This document shows, in pieces, positions 7,563 through 15,683 of a stretch of DNA of 24,292 nt. The notes beneath the pieces are model-generated. The model did not search any database, was not told the DNA's origin, and saw only the letters and a list, made by a program, of their open reading frames with translations. Positions within the stretch are counted from its first letter, which is position 1. The number at the start of each line of letters is the position of its first letter. The translations under genes and the position numbers were made by a program. The DNA is from DATLFS01 sp035540935 (GTDB taxonomy: Bacteria > Actinomycetota > CADDZG01 > WHSQ01), in NCBI GenBank assembly GCA_035540935.1, contig DATLFS010000082.1, positions 1 to 24,292 of the forward strand, written 5' to 3'.

Positions 7563-8140
7563 CGAGGTAGACGGCGGCTGCCCGGATCGTCTAGCGGCTC
7601 CCCCGCGGCGCACGCCGGACAGCGATCCGGATCCCATGAGTCGGCGTCGAGCCGGGCCAAGGCGCGGAACGGCGCGCCGAAGTCCGGGGGTGCTCCGGCC
7701 GTCGTGCGGTCGAGCAGCGCTCCCACGCCCACGACCGTCGCCCCCACGCCGCGCACCAGGTCGAGGAGTTCGCGCGCGGAACCGCCCGTCGTGACGACGT
7801 CTTCTACGACGAGCACCTCCTCCCGCGGCTTGACGGCGAATCCCCGCCGGAGCTCCAGGCGGCCATCCACCCGCTCCGCGAAGATGGAGCGCGCCGCGGC
7901 GGCGAGCGCGACCGAGAAGCCGAGCACCACGGCACCCACCGCCGGCGAAGCGACGCATGCGAAGCGCGACTCGAACTGATCCGCGAGGGCGGCCCCGAGC
8001 GATGCCGTCAGCGGCGGATGCTCGAGCACCCGGAACTTCTGCACGTAGACGTCGGAGTGCCGGCCGGACGACAAGCGGAAGTGGCCTCGCTGGATCGCGC
8101 CGTGACGCTCCATGACGTCGAGGACCTCGTGCGGATTCAC
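7559..8140 (-). CDS. pyrE: Orotate phosphoribosyltransferase
   Basis: Converts orotate and PRPP to orotidine 5'-phosphate, the fifth step of UMP synthesis. The 193-aa protein shows GHFRLSSGRHSDVYVQK at the N-terminus, and the PRPP loop VLVVEDVVTTGGS at residues 109-121. The C-terminus carries a CPAC pair (Cys174, Cys177) followed by a PGSR sequence, a tail found in one branch of PyrE proteins. Start is GTG, overlapping the pyrF stop (GTGA). Its stop overlaps the ABC ATPase start. Confidence 0.94.
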   Translation of the reverse strand: MNPHEVLDVMERHGAIQRGHFRLSSGRHSDVYVQKFRVLEHPPLTASLGAALADQFESRFACVASPAVGAVVLGFSVALAAAARSIFAERVDGRLELRRGFAVKPREEVLVVEDVVTTGGSARELLDLVRGVGATVVGVGALLDRTTAGAPPDFGAPFRALARLDADSWDPDRCPACAAGEPLDDPGSRRLPR

Positions 8141-8823
8141 GACGACACCTCTGCCGCGATCGACTGTGCTGCTTCCGCCGGATCCGCCGCGGACGTGATC
8201 GGGCGACCGACCACCAGCACGTCGGCACCTGCGGCGGCCGCCTCGGCAGGGGTCAGCACTCTCCGCTGATCGTCGGGCGCCGCGCCGGACGGTCTGATCC
8301 CGGGAACCACGAGAACCGGCTCGGGCCCGAGCGCACCGCGAAGCCGCGCGACCTCCCGCGGCGAACAGACGATCCCCGCCGCGCCGGCGTCGACCGCGAG
8401 CGACGCGAGTCGCAGCACTGCGTCGCCGCTGGGACCGGCGATGCCGATACGGTCCAGATCCGCCTCATCGAGACTCGTGAGAACGGTCACCGCGAGGACC
8501 TTGGTGTCGCCGGCGGCCGCGACCGCCGCCTTGATCATGGACTGACCCCCGGCCGCATGTACCGTCACGAACGACGCCCCGAGATCCGCCGCGGCCGCCG
8601 ACGCGCCTTCGACCTGAGCGGGGATGTCGTGCAGCTTCAGGTCGAGGAATACGTCGCGACGCTCCTTGATCGCCGTGATCAGAGCCGGGCCGTGCGCGAC
8701 GAACGCGGTGAGCCCGATCTTGAGCATGCCGGCATGGGGTGCGACCAAATCCGCGAGGCGCTCGATCTCCGCGCGCTCCCTCGCGTCGAGGGCGACGCAC
8801 AACCGGCTGGGGGCATCCTTCAC
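8137..8823 (-). CDS. pyrF: Orotidine 5'-phosphate decarboxylase
   Basis: Performs the last step to UMP, decarboxylating OMP. The 228-aa product contains the catalytic DLKLHDIP motif (Asp61, Lys63, Asp66), TVHAAGG, and the phosphate-binding C-terminal segments VVPGIRPSG and VVGRPIT. This is the short, bacterial type 1 form, not the type 2 form of about 270 aa found in mycobacteria. The GTG at 8823 is fixed by a GTGA overlap with the pyrD stop and by family length; the open frame continues upstream as an Arg/Gly-rich shadow of pyrD. Confidence 0.95.
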   Translation of the reverse strand: MKDAPSRLCVALDARERAEIERLADLVAPHAGMLKIGLTAFVAHGPALITAIKERRDVFLDLKLHDIPAQVEGASAAAADLGASFVTVHAAGGQSMIKAAVAAAGDTKVLAVTVLTSLDEADLDRIGIAGPSGDAVLRLASLAVDAGAAGIVCSPREVARLRGALGPEPVLVVPGIRPSGAAPDDQRRVLTPAEAAAAGADVLVVGRPITSAADPAEAAQSIAAEVSS

Positions 8824-9779
8824 CCTTCCAGCTTCACCGCCCCCACCAGCTCGGACACCGAGGGCACGTCGTGCCGGACGCAGTAGTCGTTGATCCCCTT
8901 GGCCACAGAGAGCGCGGCACGGGGCTCGACGAAGTTCGCCGTTCCCACGGCCACCGCGCTCGCGCCGGCCAGTATCAGTTCCAGGGCATCCTCCGCGGTG
9001 ACGATCCCGCCCTGCCCGATCAGGGGAACGTGCGGGAAGGCGCTGTGCACCTCGTGGACGGCCCGCACCGCCACCGGCCGGATCGCCGGGCCAGACAGCC
9101 CGCCGTAGGTGCCGGCGAGCTTCGGTCGACGGCGCTCCACGTCGATGGCCATGCCCATAACGGTGTTGACCAGCGAGAGACCGTCGGCGCCGGCATCGAG
9201 GGCGGCTGCCGCGATGTCGGTCAGCGGCGTGTAGTTCGGGCTGAGCTTGGCGAAGACGGGCACCCGTTTGAGCGCGCCCTTCACGCCGGAGATGACGTCG
9301 GCGGTCGCCTGGGGCGAGTGAGCGAACATGTTGTTGCGGTCCTCGAGGTTCGGACACGAGATGTTGACCTCTACCGCCGCCATGTCCCGCGCTCCCGTCC
9401 GAAGCTTGTCGGCGATGCGCACGAACTCCTCGACCGTGTTGCCGGCGATCGACCCGAACACCGTCGCTTTCCTCTTCACCAGCCACGGAAGGTCCTCGAC
9501 GATGAAGTGGTCGACACCTTTGTTCTGGATGCCGATCGCGTTGAGCATGCCGGAGGGCGTCTCGCACATCCTTGGCGTCGGCTTGCCCTTCCACGGCGTG
9601 ATCGTCACCGACTTCACGATGACCCCGCCGAGGTGCGCCACGTCGACGAACGCCGACGCCTCCCGCCCTGCGCCGAACGTTCCGGACGCCACGAGAACGG
9701 GGTTCTTGAGCGGGATCCCCGCGACCGTCGTCTGCAGGCGCGGCGATGTGGCCACGTCAGTTACCCGGAGGGGCGACAT
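8820..9779 (-). CDS. pyrD: Dihydroorotate dehydrogenase, class 1B catalytic subunit
   Basis: Oxidises dihydroorotate to orotate with FMN; electrons pass to PyrK and then NAD+. The 319-aa protein has IPLKNPVLVASGTFG, the class 1 active-site Cys142 in VEVNISCPN (class 2 has Ser here), and GQGGIVTAEDALELILAGA for FMN phosphate. There is no N-terminal membrane helix, consistent with a soluble class 1B enzyme next to pyrK. Start choice is uncertain: ATG at 9779 has GAGGAGG just upstream and overlaps pyrK by 23 nt, whereas GTG at 9755 begins one base after the pyrK stop and gives a more family-like N-terminus (eight residues shorter). Confidence 0.93.
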   Translation of the reverse strand: MSPLRVTDVATSPRLQTTVAGIPLKNPVLVASGTFGAGREASAFVDVAHLGGVIVKSVTITPWKGKPTPRMCETPSGMLNAIGIQNKGVDHFIVEDLPWLVKRKATVFGSIAGNTVEEFVRIADKLRTGARDMAAVEVNISCPNLEDRNNMFAHSPQATADVISGVKGALKRVPVFAKLSPNYTPLTDIAAAALDAGADGLSLVNTVMGMAIDVERRRPKLAGTYGGLSGPAIRPVAVRAVHEVHSAFPHVPLIGQGGIVTAEDALELILAGASAVAVGTANFVEPRAALSVAKGINDYCVRHDVPSVSELVGAVKLEG

Positions 9780-10689
9780 GCCCCTCCTCGTCCAGGACGA
9801 CGCCCCGGACGGGAGCGCCGGCGGGCGCAAGCTCCGCTTGATCGGGCGCCACCGGCTCGGACGTCGCGCTGCCGTTCCACACGATCGCGGCGCCGTTGAA
9901 CACGGGCCCCTCGGTGCACGTTCGCGCGTAGACGACCGCGTCGTCCTCCGTCTCGCCGCGCCGCGGTGGCTTCCGCAGCGGCATGACGCACGTCATGCAC
10001 GCGCCGTAGCCGCAGCCCATGAGCTCCTCGACCGCCACCTGGATCGGGATCTTGCGGTCGGCGCAGACCTCCGAGATCGCCGCCAGCATCGGGTGCGGTC
10101 CACAGGCGTAGACGACCTCGGTCTCGCAGCGCTCCATGGTCTCGACGAGAACGTCGGTCACGCGCCCTCGGTCTCCCTGGCTGCCGTCTTCCGTCGTGAT
10201 GCGATAGACGCTCGCGAGGCGTCGCACGTCGATCGGGTTGAGCAGCAGGCCGGCGCTGCGCGCCCCGAGGACGAAGTCGACGCGGTGGCCGTCGTTACGG
10301 AGCTCGTCTGCGAGGAAGAAGAGCGGTGCCGCACCGATGCCCCCGCCCACGAGAAGGCAGTGCGCGCGGCGGGTCGGGAGCACGAAGCCGCGCCCGCTCG
10401 GCCCGATCAGATCGACGATCGAATGGGCGCGCAGTTGCGAGAGATGCTCGGTTCCGGCGCCACGCACGTCGAACACGATCTCGATCGTGGACGCCCACCC
10501 ACCGCGCTTGTGCATGCGGTAGACGGAGAACGGGCGCCTCAAGATGTGGGCGGAGTCGCTCCGCAGCTTGATGTTGATGAACTGCCCCGGCCGGGCCCGC
10601 TCGCCGACCTCGGGGGCGACGATCGTCAGCGAGTGGTAGGCCTCCCCATACTTCTTGTGGGTCAGCACCTCGCCGTGCGTCTGCAGCAT
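9757..10689 (-). CDS. pyrK: Dihydroorotate dehydrogenase electron transfer subunit
   Basis: Iron-sulfur flavoprotein that takes electrons from PyrD and passes them to NAD+. The 310-aa product shows the FAD-binding RRPFSVYRM (residues 51-59), the NAD-binding LLVGGGIGAAPLFFLADEL, YACGPHPML, and four cysteines (226, 231, 234, 258) in the order expected for the [2Fe-2S] site of PyrK. It runs some 45 residues past the last Cys with an Ala/Pro/Glu-rich tail, longer than the usual 250-270 aa. The ATG overlaps the carB stop by one base (TGATG). Confidence 0.94.
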   Translation of the reverse strand: MLQTHGEVLTHKKYGEAYHSLTIVAPEVGERARPGQFINIKLRSDSAHILRRPFSVYRMHKRGGWASTIEIVFDVRGAGTEHLSQLRAHSIVDLIGPSGRGFVLPTRRAHCLLVGGGIGAAPLFFLADELRNDGHRVDFVLGARSAGLLLNPIDVRRLASVYRITTEDGSQGDRGRVTDVLVETMERCETEVVYACGPHPMLAAISEVCADRKIPIQVAVEELMGCGYGACMTCVMPLRKPPRRGETEDDAVVYARTCTEGPVFNGAAIVWNGSATSEPVAPDQAELAPAGAPVRGVVLDEEGHVAPPGN

Positions 10690-13600
10690 CAGGCGGTTCC
10701 TTCGCTCAGGTAGTCCTGCAGCCTCCGTACGCCCACCGTGCCCGAGATTAGTGCCTCTATCGCTTGGACCGCAGCGAACATGCCGGCCATGGTCGTCACG
10801 CAAGAGACGCCCGCCTCGACAGCGGCGGTGCGGATCATGTATCCGTCGCTCCGGGCACCCCGTCCCACGGGCGTGTTGAAGACGAGATCGATGTCCCCGG
10901 CGGCGATCCTCTCGGCCACGTTGGGCGCCGCGGGAGCGGGGTCGGAGACCCGCGGGACGACCTCTACCGGCACCCCCGCTCGCTCCAACACGTGCGCCGT
11001 CCCGCTCGTCGCGCAGAGGTGGAAGCCCAGGTCGTGAAGGCGCTTCGCCGGGAAGATCACCGAGCGCTTGTCGCGGTTGGCCACCGAGACGAAGACCGTC
11101 CCCTTCACCGGCAGCCTCACGCCCGCGGCCGACTCCGCCTTGGCGAAGGCGAGCCCGAAGTCGCGGTCGATGCCCATGACTTCCCCGGTCGAGCGCATCT
11201 CCGGCCCCAGCAGGGTGTCGAATCCCGGGAACCGCTCGAAGGGCATGACCGCTTCCTTCACCGCCACGTGGCGCAGGCCTTCGTGACCGACCGAGCGCGG
11301 CGGGATCATCCCCTCGGCGCGCAGCTCCTGGATCGTGGCGCCGGCCATCACCCGCGCCGCCACCTTCGCGAGCGGCACACCGGTGGCCTTCGACGTGAAC
11401 GGCACGGTGCGCGAGGCGCGCGGGTTCGCCTCGAGGACGTAGACCTGGTCGCCCTTGACCGCGAACTGGATGTTGATGAGACCGCGTACGCCGAGGTCTC
11501 TCGCGATCGAGTCGGTGTGGGCGATGACGGTGGCTATCTGATCGTCACCGAGGGTGAACGGCGGGATGCAGCAGGCGGAGTCGCCCGAATGGACGCCCGC
11601 CTCCTCGATGTGCTCGAGCACGCCTCCGACGTAGAGCTCGGCGCCGTCGAACACGGCGTCGGCGTCCACCTCGATCGCCCCTTCGAGGAACCGATCGATG
11701 AGCACCGGGTGCTCGGGCGACGCCTGGGTCGCGTGCGCCATGTAGCGGTCGAGCGACCCTTCCTCGTAGACGATCTCCATGGCGCGGCCGCCGAGGACGT
11801 ACGAGGGCCGCACGAGGCACGGGAAACCGATCGAGCGGGCGACCGAACGAGCCTCCGCGGCCGAGCGCGCGATGCCGTTCGGAGGATGCGGGAGTCTCAG
11901 ATCGGCCAGGAGGGCGCCGAAGCGCTCACGATCCTCGGCCCGGTCGATCGCGTCGGGGCTGGTGCCGAGGATGCGCACCCCGGCGGCCTCGAGAGCGCGC
12001 GCCAGCTTGAGCGGTGTCTGCCCGCCGAGCTGGACCACGACGCCGGCCGGGCGCTCCTTCTCGACGACGTTCATGACGTCTTCGAAGGTGAGCGGTTCGA
12101 AGTAGAGGCGGTCGGAGGTGTCGTAGTCGGTCGAGACCGTCTCCGGGTTGCAGTTCAGCATGATGGTCTCGTATCCGGCGTCGGACAGGGCGAAGGCTGC
12201 GTGGACGCAGCAGTAGTCGAACTCGATCCCCTGCCCGATGCGGTTGGGGCCGGAGCCGAGGATCAACACCTTCTCCCGGTAGCTCGACGAGACCTCGTCC
12301 TCCTCCTCGTAGGTGGAGTAGTAGTAGGGCGTCGAGGCCTCGAATTCGGCCGCGCAGGTGTCGACCGTCTTGTAGGTCGGCGTGATGCCGAGCCGCAGCC
12401 GGTGCTCTCGCACCTCGCCCTCCCGCGACCCGACGGCGCGTCCGATCTGCGCGTCCGAGAAGCCCAGCCGCTTCGCCCCGCGAAGGTTCTCCGGGGTCAG
12501 AGCCTCCAGGCCGGCCAAACCCTCGAGCTCCCGGCGCGCCGCGGCGATGCGCGCCATCTGATCTATGAACCAGGGATCGATCCGGCTGGCGCGGGCGACG
12601 TCCTCGGCCGGCACCCCTTCGTAGAGGGCCGCGTCCACGAGCCGCAGACGCTCCTCGGACGGAGTGGCCAGGTGCTCCTCGGAAACCGGCGCGGGAAGCG
12701 GGCCCCAGTCGCGCTCGAGCGAGCGAAACCCTTTCTGGAGCGCCTCCGCGAAGGTGCGGCCGATCGCCATCACCTCGCCGACCGACTTCATCTTGGTGCC
12801 GAGTCGCGCCTCCGCGCCGGGGAACTTCTCGAAAGTGAAGCGCGGGATCTTCACGACGACGTAGTCGATCGATGGCTCGAACGATGCCGGCGTCTTCTTG
12901 GTGATGTCGTTCGGGATCTCGTCGAGCGTGTAGCCGACCGCGAGCTTCGCCGCGATCTTCGCGATCGGGAAACCCGTGGCCTTCGATGCGAGCGCGCTCG
13001 AGCGCGACACGCGCGGGTTCATCTCGATGATGATGCGGCGGCCGGTTTCGGGATCGACCGCGAACTGCACGTTCGACCCTCCGGTCTCGACGCCGATCGC
13101 GCGCATGACGCGGGCGCCGTCGTCGCGCATCCCCTGGTACTCGACGTCGGTCAGCGTCATCTGTGGCGCGACCGTGATCGAGTCGCCCGTGTGAACGCCC
13201 ATCGGATCGACGTTCTCGATCGAGCAGACCACGACGACGTTGTCGTGCGCATCTCGCATGAGCTCGAGCTCGAACTCTTTCCACCCCTCGATCGACTCCT
13301 CGATCGAGACCTCGCCGATCGACGAGAGCCGGATGCCTTCCGCGGCGATGCGGCGGAGCTCATCGGGGTTCCGCACGACTCCCGAGCCACCGCCTCCGAG
13401 CACGTAGGAGGGACGGCACACGACCGGATAGCCGATGCGCTCGGCGATCGCCAGCGCTTCGTCGATCGAGTAGGCGAACTCCGCGCGGGCGACCTCGAGG
13501 CCCGCGGCCTCCATCGTCTCCTTGAAGAGCCGGCGGTCCTCGGCGCGCCGGATCGACTCGGGGGTCGCGCCGATCATCTCGACGCCGTGCTCCTCGAGAA

Positions 13601-13919
13601 CGCCGGCGGCCGCGAGGCTCATCGCGGTGTTGAGCCCGGTCTGCCCGCCGAGGGTCGGCAGGACGGCATCGGGCTTCTCGCGCTCGATGATCTTCGCGAC
13701 GTGCTCGGGCGTGATCGGCTCGATGTAGGTGCCGTCGGCGAACTCGGGATCCGTCATGATCGTCGCCGGGTTGGAGTTGACGAGCACGACCTCGTATCCC
13801 TCCTCGCGCAGCACCTTGCACGCCTGGACGCCGGAGTAGTCGAACTCGCACGCCTGGCCGATCACGATCGGACCCGAGCCGATCACCAGGATCTTGCGCA
13901 GGTCGTCGCGCCGTGGCAT
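10689..13919 (-). CDS. carB: Carbamoyl phosphate synthase large subunit
   Basis: Makes carbamoyl phosphate from bicarbonate, ammonia (delivered by CarA) and two ATP, feeding both pyrimidine and arginine synthesis. The 1076-aa length is normal. The duplicated structure is visible: KILVIGSGPIVIGQACEFDY near residue 9 and LILGSGPNRIGQGIEFDYCC at the start of the second half, each followed by an ATP-grasp domain with EMNPR or EANPR motifs. The last ~140 residues form the regulatory MGS-like domain (CATSGTA, then FNTPVGRGARSDGYMIR). The ATG at 13919 overlaps the VOC gene stop by one base (TGATG). Confidence 0.97.
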   Translation of the reverse strand: MPRRDDLRKILVIGSGPIVIGQACEFDYSGVQACKVLREEGYEVVLVNSNPATIMTDPEFADGTYIEPITPEHVAKIIEREKPDAVLPTLGGQTGLNTAMSLAAAGVLEEHGVEMIGATPESIRRAEDRRLFKETMEAAGLEVARAEFAYSIDEALAIAERIGYPVVCRPSYVLGGGGSGVVRNPDELRRIAAEGIRLSSIGEVSIEESIEGWKEFELELMRDAHDNVVVVCSIENVDPMGVHTGDSITVAPQMTLTDVEYQGMRDDGARVMRAIGVETGGSNVQFAVDPETGRRIIIEMNPRVSRSSALASKATGFPIAKIAAKLAVGYTLDEIPNDITKKTPASFEPSIDYVVVKIPRFTFEKFPGAEARLGTKMKSVGEVMAIGRTFAEALQKGFRSLERDWGPLPAPVSEEHLATPSEERLRLVDAALYEGVPAEDVARASRIDPWFIDQMARIAAARRELEGLAGLEALTPENLRGAKRLGFSDAQIGRAVGSREGEVREHRLRLGITPTYKTVDTCAAEFEASTPYYYSTYEEEDEVSSSYREKVLILGSGPNRIGQGIEFDYCCVHAAFALSDAGYETIMLNCNPETVSTDYDTSDRLYFEPLTFEDVMNVVEKERPAGVVVQLGGQTPLKLARALEAAGVRILGTSPDAIDRAEDRERFGALLADLRLPHPPNGIARSAAEARSVARSIGFPCLVRPSYVLGGRAMEIVYEEGSLDRYMAHATQASPEHPVLIDRFLEGAIEVDADAVFDGAELYVGGVLEHIEEAGVHSGDSACCIPPFTLGDDQIATVIAHTDSIARDLGVRGLINIQFAVKGDQVYVLEANPRASRTVPFTSKATGVPLAKVAARVMAGATIQELRAEGMIPPRSVGHEGLRHVAVKEAVMPFERFPGFDTLLGPEMRSTGEVMGIDRDFGLAFAKAESAAGVRLPVKGTVFVSVANRDKRSVIFPAKRLHDLGFHLCATSGTAHVLERAGVPVEVVPRVSDPAPAAPNVAERIAAGDIDLVFNTPVGRGARSDGYMIRTAAVEAGVSCVTTMAGMFAAVQAIEALISGTVGVRRLQDYLSEGTA

Positions 13920-14314
13920 CAGATCTCCTCCTCGTCGGCGGGGGCGGGTGCGTCCTCGAAGGCGAGGATCTCGATGCGGTTGCCGGCGGGATCGCGCACG
14001 TAGCACCTCTTGCGCCCGGGCATCTCGCGCGCTTGCTCCAGATGACATCCCGCGCTGCGCAGGCGCTCGATCGCGCCGGTGAAGTCGTCGACGACGACGC
14101 CGAAGTGCGCCGTCTTCGGGGGGTTGTGGGGGTCCACCGAGACGTGGACCTGCGCGTTTCCGCAGGAGAACCACGCGCCGAGCGGGCGGGTTCCGGGCGG
14201 CTTGGCTATGCGGGTGAGACCGAGAACCTCCTCGTACCACGCCACCATGTCCCGCTCGAGCTCCTCGGGGGTGGTCACGTTGACGTGGTCGATCCGGCGG
14301 GCGACCGATCTCAC
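13919..14314 (-). CDS. VOC superfamily (glyoxalase/bleomycin-resistance fold) protein
   Basis: A 131-aa single-domain member of the vicinal oxygen chelate superfamily. It shows RIDHVNVTTP at the start, WYEEVLGLTRI, TAHFGVVVDDFTGAIERL and YVRDPAGNRIEILAF. His10, His70 and Glu115 occupy positions that bind metal in many VOC enzymes. Its reaction cannot be told. The GTG at 14314 lies 7 nt after the microprotein stop and gives the expected N-terminus; a GTG at 14440 in the same frame would add an Arg/Ala-rich shadow and overlap another gene. It is coupled to carB through TGATG, so it is made with the two CarAB subunits, which suggests a link to pyrimidine or carbamoyl phosphate metabolism, but this is inference. 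Confidence 0.85.
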   Translation of the reverse strand: MRSVARRIDHVNVTTPEELERDMVAWYEEVLGLTRIAKPPGTRPLGAWFSCGNAQVHVSVDPHNPPKTAHFGVVVDDFTGAIERLRSAGCHLEQAREMPGRKRCYVRDPAGNRIEILAFEDAPAPADEEEI

Positions 14315-14321
14315 GGACGGG

Positions 14322-14432
14322 TCACCGTCGCTTGCCGCCGCTCTTCGCCTCGGCCTTGCGCTGCTCGCGCTCGCGCTTCTTGCGCTGACGGTCCTTCTTC
14401 CAACGTGTCGTCCTGCGATCGCCTCGTCCCAT
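14322..14432 (-). CDS. 36-residue basic microprotein with bTHX-like N-terminus
   Basis: An ORF of 36 codons, ATG to TGA, with 18 Lys/Arg out of 36. It starts MGRGDRRTTRWKKDRQ and ends KSGGKRR. The first residues resemble ribosomal small-subunit protein bTHX of Thermus (MGKGDRRT..R), and the middle is a Lys/Arg/Glu-rich helix-like stretch. The evidence that it is real is the ribosome site: AAGGAGGTG, the full anti-Shine-Dalgarno complement, 5 nt before the ATG, the strongest in the window. It sits 27 nt after carA and 7 nt before the VOC gene. It may bind RNA or the ribosome; the similarity rests on only a few residues, so no gene name is given. Confidence 0.72.
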   Translation of the reverse strand: MGRGDRRTTRWKKDRQRKKREREQRKAEAKSGGKRR

Positions 14433-14437
14433 GCACC

Positions 14438-14446
14438 CACCTCCTT
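14438..14446 (-). promoter_or_regulatory. Full-length Shine-Dalgarno of the 36-codon gene
   Basis: Minus-strand AAGGAGGTG, complementary over nine bases to the 3' end of 16S rRNA, with a 5-nt spacer to the ATG. Located in the short gap between carA and the microprotein ORF. No other start codon is as well placed downstream of it. Confidence 0.8.
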
Positions 14447-14459
14447 CCTGCATCGCCGG

Positions 14460-15683
14460 TCATGGCGTCCCCGACGATACAGGCAGGTCGAGCCGGCGCT
14501 CCTCGAAGCGGTCGATCAAGGTGCGGAACCGTGTGAAGAGGTAACGGGAATCGTGCGGGCCCGGTCCGGACTCAGGGTGGTACTGAACGCTGAAGGCGGC
14601 GCCCTCCACCTCGCACCCCTCGACCGTTCCGTCGTTGAGGTTGACGTGCGTGAGGCGGGCTTGTGTCCGCTCCAGCGAGGCCGGGTCGACCGCGAAGCCG
14701 TGGTTCTGGCAGGTGATCTCGATGTGGTCGGAGCCGACCCGCGCGACAGGGTGATTGCCGCCGCGGTGCCCGAAGGGCAGCTTGTAGGTCGACGCTCCCA
14801 GGGCCAGCGCCAGGATCTGGTGCCCGAGACAGATGCCGAACACCGGAAGGCGCCCGAGAAGAGCGCGGACGTTCTCTGCGCCGTAGGTGACCGGCTCCGG
14901 ATCGCCGGGGCCGTTCGACAGGAAGACGCCTTCGTAGCCGCCGCGGAGCACCTCGCCGGCAGGCGTGCGCGCCGGCAGGACCGTGACGTCGAACCCGCTC
15001 GCGACGAGAAGGTCGACGATGTTCTGCTTCATACCGAAGTCGTACGCGGCGATCCTCCGCCGGCGGCCGGAAGGCGCCTCCAGCAGCGCGGCGGTGGCGG
15101 GCGCGTGCTCGACCCCGGCGGCGAACCTCCCTTCGGCGCGCCGTGTGAGGTCCTCCGCCGTCCACGTCCACGCGGCGTCGACCGACACCTCGCGCGCCAG
15201 ATCGCGCCCCACGAGCGACGGCCCCGCGCGCGCGACGTCGACAAGCTCGTCGGGGTCGGTGATCTCGGACGACATCGCCCCGGTCATGGCCCCATGAGAG
15301 CGGATGTGCCTCGTGAGCCGGCGCGTGTCGACCTCGGCGATCCCGGGAACGCCGCGTGCAGAGAGGTAGGAGTCGAGCTCATCCTCGGCGCGCCAGGAAG
15401 ATGCGCGGCTCGAAAGCTCCCGCACCACGAAACCTGCGACCCAAGGGCGCCGCGACTGATCGTCGAAGTCGTTGACGCCGGTGTTCCCGATCTGCGGCGC
15501 GGTCATGGTCACGATCTGCCCGTGGTACGAGGGATCGGTCAGCACCTCCTGGTAGCCGGCGAGAGAGGTGTTGAAGCAGACCTCGCCCGTGATCGTGCCC
15601 GGCGCGCCGAAGGCGACGCCGCGGAAGACCGACCCGTCGGCGAGCGCGAGCAACGCGGGCGGTCGCGGGGAGATCAGGCTCAT
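14460..15683 (-). CDS. carA: Carbamoyl phosphate synthase small subunit (glutaminase)
   Basis: Hydrolyses glutamine and channels ammonia to CarB. The 407-aa protein has the N-terminal CarA domain (ALADGSVFRGVAFGAPG, GEVCFNTSLAGYQEVLTDPSY split over residues 33-53) and a C-terminal class I glutamine amidotransferase domain with the triad Cys285 (FGICLGHQ), His369 and Glu371 (QYHPES). Between the domains, residues about 180-210 are a loop rich in Ala and Arg. The ATG overlaps the pyrC stop by 4 nt (ATGA). carA and carB are separated here by two small genes, unlike the usual direct adjacency. Confidence 0.96.
   Translation of the reverse strand: MSLISPRPPALLALADGSVFRGVAFGAPGTITGEVCFNTSLAGYQEVLTDPSYHGQIVTMTAPQIGNTGVNDFDDQSRRPWVAGFVVRELSSRASSWRAEDELDSYLSARGVPGIAEVDTRRLTRHIRSHGAMTGAMSSEITDPDELVDVARAGPSLVGRDLAREVSVDAAWTWTAEDLTRRAEGRFAAGVEHAPATAALLEAPSGRRRRIAAYDFGMKQNIVDLLVASGFDVTVLPARTPAGEVLRGGYEGVFLSNGPGDPEPVTYGAENVRALLGRLPVFGICLGHQILALALGASTYKLPFGHRGGNHPVARVGSDHIEITCQNHGFAVDPASLERTQARLTHVNLNDGTVEGCEVEGAAFSVQYHPESGPGPHDSRYLFTRFRTLIDRFEERRLDLPVSSGTP

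Noticed and set aside
10764..14003. A 1079-codon open frame on the plus strand across carB
   Set aside because: It lies antisense to carB, is made of Asp/Arg/Val/His-rich shadow sequence with no family motif, and arises from GC-rich codon use.
14315..14440. N-terminal extension of the VOC gene to a GTG at 14440
   Set aside because: It would overlap the microprotein gene and its ribosome site, and the added residues are Arg/Ala/Ser-rich with no likeness to the family.
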